NCBI RefSeq assembly: GCF_000507145.1
Contig: NZ_AYTO01000034.1
Location: forward strand, 372,001-436,000
Origin: Bacillus tequilensis KCTC 13622
Lineage (GTDB): Bacteria; Bacillota; Bacilli; Bacillales; Bacillaceae
Direction: 5' to 3'
Length of the DNA stretch: 64,000 nt
Shown: piece by piece, positions 52,259 through 59,582 of the stretch
Numbering within the stretch: position 1 is the stretch's first letter
Layout: each line of letters opens with the position of its first letter
Made by a program: the position numbers and the translations under genes
The notes under the pieces: generated by a model
What the model was told of the DNA's origin: nothing
The model's database searches: none
Seen by the model: only the letters and a program-made list of their open reading frames with translations

Positions 52259-52272
52259 CGAACATACTTTCG
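52259..52272 (+). promoter_or_regulatory. LexA box 1 upstream of polYB
   Basis: CGAACATACTTTCG matches the B. subtilis SOS box CGAAC-N4-GTTCG at 9 of 10 positions. Confidence 0.75.
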
Positions 52273-52287
52273 CATATAATAGAAAAA

Positions 52288-52301
52288 CGAACATAAGTTC
52301 T
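52288..52301 (+). promoter_or_regulatory. LexA box 2 upstream of polYB
   Basis: CGAACATAAGTTCT matches the SOS box at 9 of 10 positions and lies just after a TATAAT at 52275-52280. The two boxes are centred 29 bp apart around that -10, so LexA would block the promoter. Confidence 0.8.
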
Positions 52302-52316
52302 TTTTTAGAGGTGTGT

Positions 52317-53555
52317 ATGATGAAAGAAAAAGTGATTTTTCTCGTTGACATGCAATCGTTTTATGCATCTGTAGAGAAAGCGGAAAATCCACATTTGAAA
52401 AATAGGCCCGTCATTGTTTCGGGTGATCCTGAAAAAAGGGGCGGAGTCGTATTGGCTGCCTGCCCGCTGGCGAAACAAAAGGGCGTCACGAATGCCTCTC
52501 GGCTGTGGGAGGCGCAAGAAAAGTGCCCTGAAGCTGTTGTGCTCCGGCCCCGCATGCAGCGGTATATTGATGTATCACTGCAAATCACGGCCATTTTAGA
52601 GGAATATACGGACCTTGTAGAACCGTATTCCATCGATGAACAGTTCATGGACATTACAGGCAGCCAGAAGCTGTTTGGGACGCCGGAAGAGATCGCAAAA
52701 AGCATTCAGGGCAGAATCATGCGGGAGATCGGCATTTATGCGCGGGTCGGAATCGGTCCTAATAAAGCGCTAGCCAAAATCGCGTGCGACAATTTTGCCA
52801 AAAAGAATAAGAACGGTATTTTTACCTTAACGAAAGAAAATATAAAAACCGATATGTGGCCGCTTCCGGTGGGCAGCATGTTTGGCGTCGGGAGCCGCAT
52901 GAAGCATCATTTAACCCGAATGGGCATCAGCACGATTGGCGGGCTTGCGGATTTTCCGCTTGATCTTTTAAAAAAGAAATGGGGCATTAACGGCCACGTG
53001 CTGTGGATGACGGCGAACGGGATCGACTATTCCCCTGTGTCAACTTCATCTCTGGACGGACAAAAAGCGATCGGCCATGGAATGACTCTCCCGAGAGACT
53101 ATGAACACTTTGACAAAGAAATCAAAGTCGTGCTGCTGGAGCTGAGTGAAGAAGTGTGCAGGCGAAGCCGAAACGCCGGAGTAATGGGACAGACGGTGTC
53201 CGTGAGCTGCCGGGGGGCTGATTTTGACTGGCCGACGGGCTTCAACCGGCAAGTGAAGCTGGCGGAGCCGACGAATTCAACACAGGACGTATATGAGGCT
53301 GTATGCGGGCTGTTTCTTAGATTTTGGGACGGGAAGCCTGTCCGCCGCCTCGGAGTCAATCTGTCTCAGCTCTCATCTGATGACGTATGGCAGCTTAATT
53401 TATTTCAGGATTATGCAAAAAAAATGAGCCTCGGCTATGTGATGGACGGCATTAAAAACCGATTCGGCGACACAGCAATCGTCAGAGCGGCATCACTGAC
53501 AGCGGCAGGCCAGGCATTTGAACGTGCGGCTAAAATAGGAGGGCACTATAAATGA
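52317..53555 (+). CDS. polYB: Y-family DNA polymerase PolY2 (SOS)
   Basis: The start is ATG 52317 after AGAGGTGTGT, giving 412 residues (also yqjW). The catalytic motifs are FLVDMQSFYASVE and SIDEQFMDITGS. KIACDNFAKKNKNGIF and GVGSRMKHHLTRMGI follow. A beta-clamp motif, VWQLNLFQDY, sits near the C-terminus. It performs error-prone translesion synthesis; SOS induction is indicated by two LexA boxes. The last 4 nt overlap yqjX, so the two are coupled, as uvrX is with yolD in phage SPbeta. Confidence 0.93.
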   Translation: MMKEKVIFLVDMQSFYASVEKAENPHLKNRPVIVSGDPEKRGGVVLAACPLAKQKGVTNASRLWEAQEKCPEAVVLRPRMQRYIDVSLQITAILEEYTDLVEPYSIDEQFMDITGSQKLFGTPEEIAKSIQGRIMREIGIYARVGIGPNKALAKIACDNFAKKNKNGIFTLTKENIKTDMWPLPVGSMFGVGSRMKHHLTRMGISTIGGLADFPLDLLKKKWGINGHVLWMTANGIDYSPVSTSSLDGQKAIGHGMTLPRDYEHFDKEIKVVLLELSEEVCRRSRNAGVMGQTVSVSCRGADFDWPTGFNRQVKLAEPTNSTQDVYEAVCGLFLRFWDGKPVRRLGVNLSQLSSDDVWQLNLFQDYAKKMSLGYVMDGIKNRFGDTAIVRAASLTAAGQAFERAAKIGGHYK

Positions 53556-53890
53556 ACGACCATTTAAAAAGAGGCAACCTGCTGTGGGAAGGGAGCAGGA
53601 TGTTTCTGCCGGAACATAAGCAAAGCCTGCTTGAGAGAAAGCGACATAAACAGAAGCTGCAAAAGTCGATTCTTGATCCTGATAAGCTGGAGGAAATGAA
53701 TCAAACGCTTTGTGCCGCGATGGAGTTCGCTCAGAATATCACTGTCAGCTGCTTTCAGGACGGTGAAATTGTCCGCTGCACCGGGAAAATCTGCCGGTAT
53801 GAAGAGTTTGAAAAAACAGTATGGATAAAAGGAGACGAAGATCGGCTTTATAAACTGAAGCTTGATCAGGTGCTTGATATTGTGCTGTAA
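53552..53890 (+). CDS. yqjX: YolD-like protein
   Basis: The 112-residue protein belongs to the YolD family, small partners encoded next to Y-family polymerases. The family look is NLLWEGSRMFLPEHKQSLLE at the start, then a beta-rich C-terminal half with VSCFQDGEIVRCTGKICRYE. Its start overlaps the polYB stop (ATGA). An accessory role for PolY2 is inferred from this link. A strong hairpin without a T run follows at 53892. Confidence 0.87.
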   Translation: MNDHLKRGNLLWEGSRMFLPEHKQSLLERKRHKQKLQKSILDPDKLEEMNQTLCAAMEFAQNITVSCFQDGEIVRCTGKICRYEEFEKTVWIKGDEDRLYKLKLDQVLDIVL

Positions 53891-53891
53891 A

Positions 53892-53918
53892 GTCTCTCCC
53901 TCCTGCACAGGAGGGAGA
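53892..53918 (+). terminator. hairpin after polYB-yqjX
   Basis: TCTCCCTCCTG pairs with CAGGAGGGAGA around a tiny loop, 1 nt after the stop codon. The downstream sequence is AAATATG, so it may be an mRNA-end stabiliser rather than a full terminator. Confidence 0.5.
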
Positions 53919-53971
53919 AATATGTGTAAAAATAAACAAATCTGCAGATGTATGATAAAGGAAAGAAGGCA

Positions 53972-54000
53972 TTTACAATTCCAGCCGGGCAAAATATAAT
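53972..54000 (+). promoter_or_regulatory. SigmaA promoter of yqjY
   Basis: TTTACA (53972-53977) and TATAAT (53995-54000) are 17 bp apart, about 63 nt upstream of yqjY. Confidence 0.7.
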
Positions 54001-54063
54001 TTTTATATTGTGAGAAAAAAGAGCTGACATTCGTTTTGCCAGACGGAGGGAGATCAAAGCGTA

Positions 54064-54534
54064 ATGGATATTCGAACAATCACGTCTTCAGATTATGAAA
54101 TGGTAACGTCTGTATTGAATGAATGGTGGGGCGGCAGGCAGATGAAAGAAAAATTGCCGAGACTATTTTTTGAGCACTTTCAGGACACAAGCTTTATTAC
54201 ATCTGAATATAACAGTATGACCGGATTTTTAATCGGATTTCAATCGCAATCAGACCCTGAAACGGCATACATTCATTTTTCCGGTGTGCATCCGGATTTC
54301 AGAAAAATGCAAATTGGAAAACAATTATATGATGTCTTTATTGAAAAAGTAAAGCAAAGAGGCTGCACCCGGGTCAAGTGCGTCACTTCACCGATGAATA
54401 AGGTATCAATCGCGTATCACACCAAATTGGGTTTTAACATTGAAAAGGGCAACAAAACGATAAACGGCATCTCAGTATTCGCAAACTACGATGGCCCGGG
54501 CCAAGACAGGGTACTGTTTGTCAAAAACATATGA
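54064..54534 (+). CDS. yqjY: GNAT-family N-acetyltransferase YqjY
   Basis: The 156-residue protein is a GNAT acetyltransferase. The acetyl-CoA pyrophosphate loop is in [18 protein letters not shown], and the later strand [21 protein letters not shown] is typical. The substrate amine is unknown. ATG 54064 follows GGAGGGAGATC. yqjZ begins 9 nt after its stop. It has its own promoter downstream of the SOS gene pair. Confidence 0.86.
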   Translation: MDIRTITSSDYEMVTSVLNEWWGGRQMKEKLPRLFFEHFQDTSFITSEYNSMTGFLIGFQSQSDPETAYIHFSGVHPDFRKMQIGKQLYDVFIEKVKQRGCTRVKCVTSPMNKVSIAYHTKLGFNIEKGNKTINGISVFANYDGPGQDRVLFVKNI

Positions 54535-54543
54535 GGGGGAAAT

Positions 54544-54888
54544 ATGATGGATTTTTTTTCAAAAACACCTGAGCCTCCTTACTATGCAGTTATTTTTTCA
54601 TCTGTCAAAAGCGAAAATGACACAGGTTATGGAGAGACAGCAAAGCGGATGGTATCGCTTGCGGCGGATCAGCCGGGATTTTTAGGCGTCGAAAGCGTTC
54701 GTGCAGCGGATGGAAGAAGCATAACAGTTTCCTATTGGGACAGTATGGACGCCATTAACAACTGGAAGCATCACACTGAACATCAAGCGGCAAAAGAAAA
54801 AGGAAAAAGCGTTTGGTATGAGTCGTATGCAATCCGCATCGCAAACGTCGAGAAGCAGCGGCTGTTTTCAGGAGAAGGAAATGATTGA
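54544..54888 (+). CDS. yqjZ: antibiotic biosynthesis monooxygenase-domain protein YqjZ
   Basis: The 114-residue protein has an ABM fold with AVIFSSVKSENDTGYGETA, then AADQPGFLGVESVRAADGRSITVSYWDS and a helix KHHTEHQAAKEKGKSVWYESY. These features match small dimeric ferredoxin-like ABM proteins. No heme or flavin ligands are obvious. The stop overlaps the start of yqkA by 8 nt. Confidence 0.85.
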   Translation: MMDFFSKTPEPPYYAVIFSSVKSENDTGYGETAKRMVSLAADQPGFLGVESVRAADGRSITVSYWDSMDAINNWKHHTEHQAAKEKGKSVWYESYAIRIANVEKQRLFSGEGND

Positions 54889-55912
54889 ATGTCTTCAGCA
54901 TAAGGAGGACATCACAGCGCGTGAGATTATTGCCGTACAGCAGCCTGCCTACACAAAAGAAGCAGAGCTTATCGGTTTTGACGGCATTCCAGCCTTACAA
55001 GAGAAGGCGAGGGATATTCAAGCATCTCTTGAACAGTTTGCGGGATATCGGAAAGACGGCAAATTGATCGGTGTCATTTCCTATGAGAAAAACATGCATC
55101 AACTCACCATTTGCAGGCTTGTTGTGCACCCCGACGGTTTCAGAAAAGGGATTGGACGAGCACTTCTGCAATTCGTCATTGAGCAGAACGAAGACGCTGA
55201 GAAATTCGAAGCCGTCACAGCTGAGAAAAATACACCTGCCGTATCGCTCTATACACAGGCGGGGTTTCAAAAGACAAAAACCGTCAAAGCAGAGGAGGAT
55301 CTATTGCTGTCGGTCTTTCATTTATATCCGAAACGAAACGTGAAAGTCGTTCACTACAACGAAAAATGGGCGAACCTTTTCGAGAAAGAAAAAGAACGGC
55401 TGAAGCTTGTGTTCGGACCGGAGATCATCGCAGTTCATCATATCGGAAGCACATCGATACCGAACATGGCGGCAAAGCCAATCATTGATATTCTGATTGA
55501 AGTCAGAAGCATTGAAGCTGTGAACCGGTATGATGCAGAAATGAAGGCAATCGGCTATACACCGAAAGGAGAAAACGGCATAGCGGGCAGGCGTTACTTC
55601 CAAAAGGGCGGAAATAAGCGCACCCATCATGTCCATATGTACGAAAAAGGGGACCCTGCTATTGAAAGGCACCTGTTATTCAGAGATTATCTCAGAGCCC
55701 ATCCAAAAACAGCGGAGGAATACGCCATTCTTAAAAAACGGCTGGCGGCACGGTATCCGGACAGCATCAATCAGTACATACAAGGGAAAGATGAGTGGAT
55801 CAAGACTGCAGAAGAAGATGCGAAGCGGTGGGAAGAAGGCAGAAACAATGCGAATGGAAGCGTTGTATGCTACAATAGCGAAAATGATGAAAACGGGGGT
55901 CTCACCTTATGA
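54881..55912 (+). CDS. yqkA: GNAT acetyltransferase fused to a GrpB/UPF0157 domain
   Basis: ATG 54881 with GGAGAAGGAA upstream gives 343 residues; the open frame starts earlier but has no RBS. Residues about 1-150 are a GNAT domain with the acetyl-CoA loop VVHPDGFRKGIGRALLQFV. Residues about 170-330 are a UPF0157 (GrpB) domain, a nucleotidyltransferase-like fold. It shows VHHIGSTSIPNMAAKPIIDI and HHVHMYEKGDPAIERHLLFRD. The fusion joins two transferase folds; the substrate is unknown. It is coupled to yqjZ upstream. Confidence 0.88.
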   Translation: MIECLQHKEDITAREIIAVQQPAYTKEAELIGFDGIPALQEKARDIQASLEQFAGYRKDGKLIGVISYEKNMHQLTICRLVVHPDGFRKGIGRALLQFVIEQNEDAEKFEAVTAEKNTPAVSLYTQAGFQKTKTVKAEEDLLLSVFHLYPKRNVKVVHYNEKWANLFEKEKERLKLVFGPEIIAVHHIGSTSIPNMAAKPIIDILIEVRSIEAVNRYDAEMKAIGYTPKGENGIAGRRYFQKGGNKRTHHVHMYEKGDPAIERHLLFRDYLRAHPKTAEEYAILKKRLAARYPDSINQYIQGKDEWIKTAEEDAKRWEEGRNNANGSVVCYNSENDENGGLTL

Positions 55913-56232
55913 ACATCCATGTGACAGATGCAGCAAAACAGGCACTGCAGCAGGCGTTTGACGCCAACCCGGGAAAAAAAGCCCAGCTGCGTTACGATTC
56001 AGAAGGATGCGGCTGCGCGGTAAGCGGTGTACCGACAATCTGGCTGGCAGAAGAGTTAACGGGACAGTGTGAGCAGCTGGAAACGAACGGCGTCCCGCTG
56101 TATATCCAATCGTCGCAAAAAGTGTTTTTTGACGATCAAATGACGATCGATTACAATGAAAAAGCCAAAACGCTGGCGCTGAAAAGCCCGGCTGAAATGC
56201 TCAGTCCCAGAATGAGCATATTAGTAAAGTAG
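55909..56232 (+). CDS. yqkB: HesB/IscA-like Fe-S biosynthesis fold protein YqkB
   Basis: The 107-residue protein has the HesB-like fold. One Cys pair appears in EGCGCAVSGVP near residues 33-35. The C-terminal CGC of true A-type carriers is missing. That suggests a role other than standard Fe-S transfer. The ATG overlaps the yqkA stop (ATGA). yqkC follows by 12 nt. Confidence 0.82.
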   Translation: MNIHVTDAAKQALQQAFDANPGKKAQLRYDSEGCGCAVSGVPTIWLAEELTGQCEQLETNGVPLYIQSSQKVFFDDQMTIDYNEKAKTLALKSPAEMLSPRMSILVK

Positions 56233-56244
56233 GGAGACACGAAC

Positions 56245-56484
56245 GTGGAACAAAAGCTGAAGTCAATAAAGAACACAGCACAGAATAAAACGTGGGTATC
56301 CTTCTTGAATCAAAACCATCCCTATACCTTGCTCCACTGGTCAATTGGGGGAGCAGAATCCGTCAAGAAAGACGTTTGGCTATTGCAGGATGAAATGACA
56401 TTCGAAACGCAGGAGTTTACAACGATAGATCTTGCGATTGAATGGATCAGAGAAAATATGGATGGCATTACCGACGTTTTATAA
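56245..56484 (+). CDS. yqkC: small protein YqkC
   Basis: The 79-residue protein is polar with several Trp residues ([34 protein letters not shown]). No family or motif is recognised. GTG 56245 is in the correct position after GGGAGACAC. It is the last gene of the yqjY to yqkC run and is followed directly by a terminator. Confidence 0.75.
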   Translation: MEQKLKSIKNTAQNKTWVSFLNQNHPYTLLHWSIGGAESVKKDVWLLQDEMTFETQEFTTIDLAIEWIRENMDGITDVL

Positions 56485-56489
56485 AATGG

Positions 56490-56527
56490 AAAAGCGAAAG
56501 AGCCGAAGAGGCCTTTCGCTTTTTTAT
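56490..56527. terminator. bidirectional terminator, yqkC / yqkD
   Basis: AAAAGCGAAAG pairs with CTTTCGCTTTT, with GCC/GGC inside, between converging genes. Confidence 0.85.
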
Positions 56528-57441
56528 TCTGTTGAATCCCTTATTTTATCTAAAAACTCCTTCACTGTTCTTCGATATGTGTCGCGATTTTTTGTATACG
56601 ACATGGCATGTTCTCCGTTTTCAGCAATGTACAGCGCCTTCGGTCCGGGTTTCTTTTCATAAAGCCGCTCGGTTGAAGAAACCGGAATGTAATCATCATC
56701 CTTGCTGTGAATAAAGAGGACCGGATTTTCGATTTTATCAATAACAGCAAGCGGAGATACTTCGCGCGCACGGTAGCCGTCCCGCCGCTTCAAAAAGAAG
56801 TCGGTGATGGGAAGCAGCGGCCAAGACGGGAGCCTGTATTCCACTTTCAGCCGATAGGCAAGCTGTTCATCAAAACGAGCGAACGGGCAATCGGCAATAT
56901 AAAAATCAGCGCCATCATCACAGTGTTCGCCAGCGTAGAGCAGGGCAGTCGCAGCACCCATTGATTCTCCGTGAATGCCGATCAATCCGCGATGGCCTGT
57001 TTTGTTCTTGACCCAGCTGACAACCTCGTTCAGATCATCTTTTTCATAAAACCCGTAGCTAGTTGTCTTACCGCCGCTTTGTCCGTGCCGGCGGTGGTCG
57101 TAAACAAGCACATTCCAGCCGAGATCGAGAAATAAATGCATATATTTAAGAGAATTCAGGACATTCATCGTCACTCCATGGCAGATGATCATGGTGTTTG
57201 ATGTGTCGTGCGGCGCGACATAGTAGCCTTTTATATCATAGCCGTAAGCGGATGGAACGACAAAAGCGGTTTTTTCCATTCGTTCAAATGATTCAAACAC
57301 ATCATGCCCGTCGTCTGTCTCTCTTTTTATAATATCTTCATCCGTTTTTTTCTTGATGAACATAATGATATTTGAAAAAACCATTCCGATTGCGGTTGCA
57401 GCAGCTAAGAAAGCGCCAATGGCCAAAAGGATTTTCTTCAA
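56524..57441 (-). CDS. yqkD: alpha/beta-hydrolase with N-terminal membrane anchor
   Basis: The 305-residue protein begins with a hydrophobic segment (ILLAIGAFLAAATAIGMVF), so it is likely membrane-anchored with the domain outside. The hydrolase core shows VLVYDHRRHGQSGG, the nucleophile Ser in GIHGESMGAATALLYAG, Asp in LFIHSKDDDYIP and His in AENGEHAMSYT. The substrate is unknown. The family resembles YqkD/S9-type esterases. Confidence 0.86.
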   Translation of the reverse strand: MKKILLAIGAFLAAATAIGMVFSNIIMFIKKKTDEDIIKRETDDGHDVFESFERMEKTAFVVPSAYGYDIKGYYVAPHDTSNTMIICHGVTMNVLNSLKYMHLFLDLGWNVLVYDHRRHGQSGGKTTSYGFYEKDDLNEVVSWVKNKTGHRGLIGIHGESMGAATALLYAGEHCDDGADFYIADCPFARFDEQLAYRLKVEYRLPSWPLLPITDFFLKRRDGYRAREVSPLAVIDKIENPVLFIHSKDDDYIPVSSTERLYEKKPGPKALYIAENGEHAMSYTKNRDTYRRTVKEFLDKIRDSTE

Positions 57442-57587
57442 AAGTCACAGCACCTTTCAACTAAATATAGATATCATTATATCAAACCCTGCTCGCTGGC
57501 CGAAAAAGTTCACACAAGCGAGTCCGCTTGTTCAGTCTGCATGCTCCGTGATAAACTGGCTTCAAAACAAACATGGGGGAAGCCTAA

Positions 57588-57812
57588 ATGAAAAAACAAA
57601 AATCAGCTGATAAACATCAGTTAAAAGATGACCTTCAATCCGACATCAAAGCAAAGCTTCTGGAGATGAAGAGTCAGTTGAAGGAAGAGGATGAAAAGAG
57701 GCAGGAAAGAGAAAAGGCGGAACAGATCAGAAAGAAAAAAGAGATCGAAAAAAACAAAAGCTTTGAAGAACTCTTTAATGAAAGCCAAATGGATTGGCAC
57801 AAATATAAATAA
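57588..57812 (+). CDS. yqkE: small charged coiled-coil protein YqkE
   Basis: The 74-residue protein is almost entirely charged, with long Lys/Glu/Arg helices (EEDEKRQEREKAEQIRKKKE) and a C-terminal LFNESQMDWHKYK. It fits the DUF3886 group. A coiled coil is predicted by eye. GGGGGAAGCCTA precedes the ATG. The function is unknown. Confidence 0.78.
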   Translation: MKKQKSADKHQLKDDLQSDIKAKLLEMKSQLKEEDEKRQEREKAEQIRKKKEIEKNKSFEELFNESQMDWHKYK

Positions 57813-57841
57813 ACCAGCACCCAAAAAGGGGCTGGTTTTTC
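57812..57841. terminator. terminator of yqkE, shared with yqkF
   Basis: AACCAGC pairs with GCTGGTT, with an inner CC/GG pair around AAAAA, followed by T residues. Confidence 0.82.
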
Positions 57842-57843
57842 TG

Positions 57844-58764
57844 TTATGAGCGGTGAGCCTCGTAAATGTCTTGTTTCGTATAAGATTGGAGCGCTTTGAT
57901 TTCTTCTTCTTGTAAACGCCGCGCGTTTGCAGCCTCAACATTTTCCCGTAACTGCTCCATTTTACTGGCGCCTGTAATCACAGAGGCGACAGCGGGCTGG
58001 GCTAACAGATATTGCAGCGATTTTTCAGTCATGGAAAGATCGGGCGCAACATTCTCTATCGACGTGCGGGCATTTGCCAACTCCTCGAACGAATAGGACA
58101 AGTACCCGTTTTGTTTGATGCTGTCTGCCGCTTGATCAAGCAGTTTTTCAGTTAATAGCCCTTTGGCAACAGGTCCTCTGGCGACGACGCTGATTTGATG
58201 TTCTTCTAAGAGCGGAAGCCATTCCTCAGGGCGTCGGTCAAACAAGCTGAATTGCATCATAATACTGACGATATTTGATTTTTTCACATACTCTTTGATC
58301 ACATTCGGGCGGATGGAAGAAATGCCATAGTAACGGATGACACCTTCTTGTTTTAATTCTTCAAACGCTTCGATCGTTTCCTCAATGTTGTCCTCTATCG
58401 TGCCGCCGTGAAGCTGATAGAGATCGATATAATCTGTTTTCAGACGCGCAAGGCTCTTTTTTACGGCTTCTTTTATGTACGCTTTTGAAGGGTCCCAATA
58501 CCAGCCCTCGGTTTCCTCATTCCAGCGGTTTCCCGCTTTCGTTGCTAAAATAATGTCTTGGCGTCGGTTTTGAATCGCATCACCGACGATTTCTTCGTTT
58601 CGTCCGCGGTCGTACAAATCCGCTGTGTCCAAATAGTTGATGCCAAGCTCGATCGCTTCATCCAGAATGGACAATGCTTTGTTTTTTTCTGTCCCAAGAG
58701 ACATACAGCCGAGTCCGACTTCGCTTATTTCTAAATCAGATGTACCCAGTTTGCGCTTTCTCAT
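57844..58764 (-). CDS. yqkF: aldo/keto reductase YqkF
   Basis: ATG 58764 lies 7 nt after AAAGGAG, giving 306 residues; the GTG two codons upstream is less well placed. It is an AKR TIM barrel that reduces carbonyls with NADPH. The catalytic residues are Asp and Tyr in YLDTADLYDRGRNEEIVG, Lys in ILATKAG and His in LYQLHGG. The C-terminal nucleotide-binding region is VASVITGASKMEQLRENVEA. The natural substrate is unknown. Confidence 0.88.
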   Translation of the reverse strand: MRKRKLGTSDLEISEVGLGCMSLGTEKNKALSILDEAIELGINYLDTADLYDRGRNEEIVGDAIQNRRQDIILATKAGNRWNEETEGWYWDPSKAYIKEAVKKSLARLKTDYIDLYQLHGGTIEDNIEETIEAFEELKQEGVIRYYGISSIRPNVIKEYVKKSNIVSIMMQFSLFDRRPEEWLPLLEEHQISVVARGPVAKGLLTEKLLDQAADSIKQNGYLSYSFEELANARTSIENVAPDLSMTEKSLQYLLAQPAVASVITGASKMEQLRENVEAANARRLQEEEIKALQSYTKQDIYEAHRS

Positions 58765-58827
58765 GTGCACACTCCTTTTTTTAGGATTTGTATTGACCGT
58801 AATATAAAGGAGCTAAAGTTTCAACTT

Positions 58828-58950
58828 TTACGGCTCAGAGATCCAATCTTTCACATATTGGAATGTGCGGCCGTATTCCCTTAGTTTCGCCCGAATCTCC
58901 CATGCTTTTCCGACTAAGACAACACCTTTTGGCATGCGGTGTACTTTCAC
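58828..58950 (-). CDS. mciZ: MciZ, mother-cell inhibitor of FtsZ (40 aa)
   Basis: The GTG at 58950 lies 7-8 nt after a GGGGGG ribosome site and opens a 40-codon ORF. As an initiator the GTG reads Met, giving MKVHRMPKGVVLVGKAW and later TFQYVKDWISEP. This is MciZ, a peptide that caps FtsZ filaments and prevents Z-ring formation in the mother cell. I recall the 168 version with AKLKEYG and ISKP, so R24 and E39 are changed here. A SigmaE -10-like CATACATT lies upstream. It is located between yqkF and nudF as in B. subtilis. Confidence 0.92.
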   Translation of the reverse strand: MKVHRMPKGVVLVGKAWEIRAKLREYGRTFQYVKDWISEP

Positions 58951-58981
58951 GAAAAAGCCCCCCTTTTCTCTAGTATGATAA

Positions 58982-58989
58982 AATGTATG
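58982..58989 (-). promoter_or_regulatory. SigmaE -10-like element of mciZ
   Basis: On the minus strand CATACATT matches the SigmaE -10 consensus CATACAnT. It lies 32 nt upstream of the mciZ start. The -35 match is poor. MciZ is known to be SigmaE-dependent. Confidence 0.55.
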
Positions 58990-59024
58990 GGGCATCATAT
59001 AGAGACAGAACGGGAGATGAAGAA

Positions 59025-59582
59025 ATGAAGTCATTAGAAGAAAAAACAATTACCAAAGAACAGATCTTTTCAGGAAAAGTCATTGATCTATATGTAGAGG
59101 ACGTTGAACTGCCAAACGGAAAAACAAGTAAACGTGAAATTGTGAAGCACCCTGGAGCTGTAGCTATATTAGCTGTTACAGATGAAGGGAAAATCATCTT
59201 GGTGAAACAATTCCGTAAGCCGCTTGAGCGGACGATCGTTGAAATCCCGGCCGGAAAGCTGGAAAAAGGTGAGGAGCCGGAGTACACGGCGCTTCGGGAG
59301 CTTGAAGAGGAAACCGGTTATACAGCGAAAAAACTGACAAAAATCACGGCGTTTTATACATCGCCAGGCTTTGCAGATGAAATTGTTCACCTATTTCTGG
59401 CTGAAGAGCTGGCTGTACTCGAAGAAAAACGAGAGCTTGATGAGGACGAGTTTGTTGAAGTGATGGAGGTGACGCTTGAAGATGCGCTGAAGCTGGTTGA
59501 ATCGCGCGAAGTCTATGATGCTAAAACAGCCTATGCGATTCAGTATCTTCAGCTGAAAGAAACGCTCCAAGCACAAAAATGA
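59025..59582 (+). CDS. nudF: ADP-ribose pyrophosphatase NudF
   Basis: ATG 59025 with GGGAGATGAAGA upstream gives 185 residues, while the earlier ATG at 58983 lacks an RBS. The Nudix box GxEPEYTALRELEEETGY contains the REXXEE Mg-binding core around residues 75-95. The N-terminal strand domain begins KTITKEQIFSGKVID. It hydrolyses ADP-ribose and related sugars to AMP and ribose-5-phosphate. Its last 4 nt overlap yqxK. Confidence 0.93.
   Translation: MKSLEEKTITKEQIFSGKVIDLYVEDVELPNGKTSKREIVKHPGAVAILAVTDEGKIILVKQFRKPLERTIVEIPAGKLEKGEEPEYTALRELEEETGYTAKKLTKITAFYTSPGFADEIVHLFLAEELAVLEEKRELDEDEFVEVMEVTLEDALKLVESREVYDAKTAYAIQYLQLKETLQAQK

Noticed and set aside
51943-52392. Extended 149-codon frame upstream of yqzH
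   Set aside because: The extension lies over the polYB promoter and LexA boxes and lacks an RBS; the 68-residue start has one.
53564-54079. 171-codon minus-strand frame opposite yqjX
   Set aside because: It runs antisense to a recognised YolD-like gene; its Phe/Leu-rich composition comes from the opposite strand.
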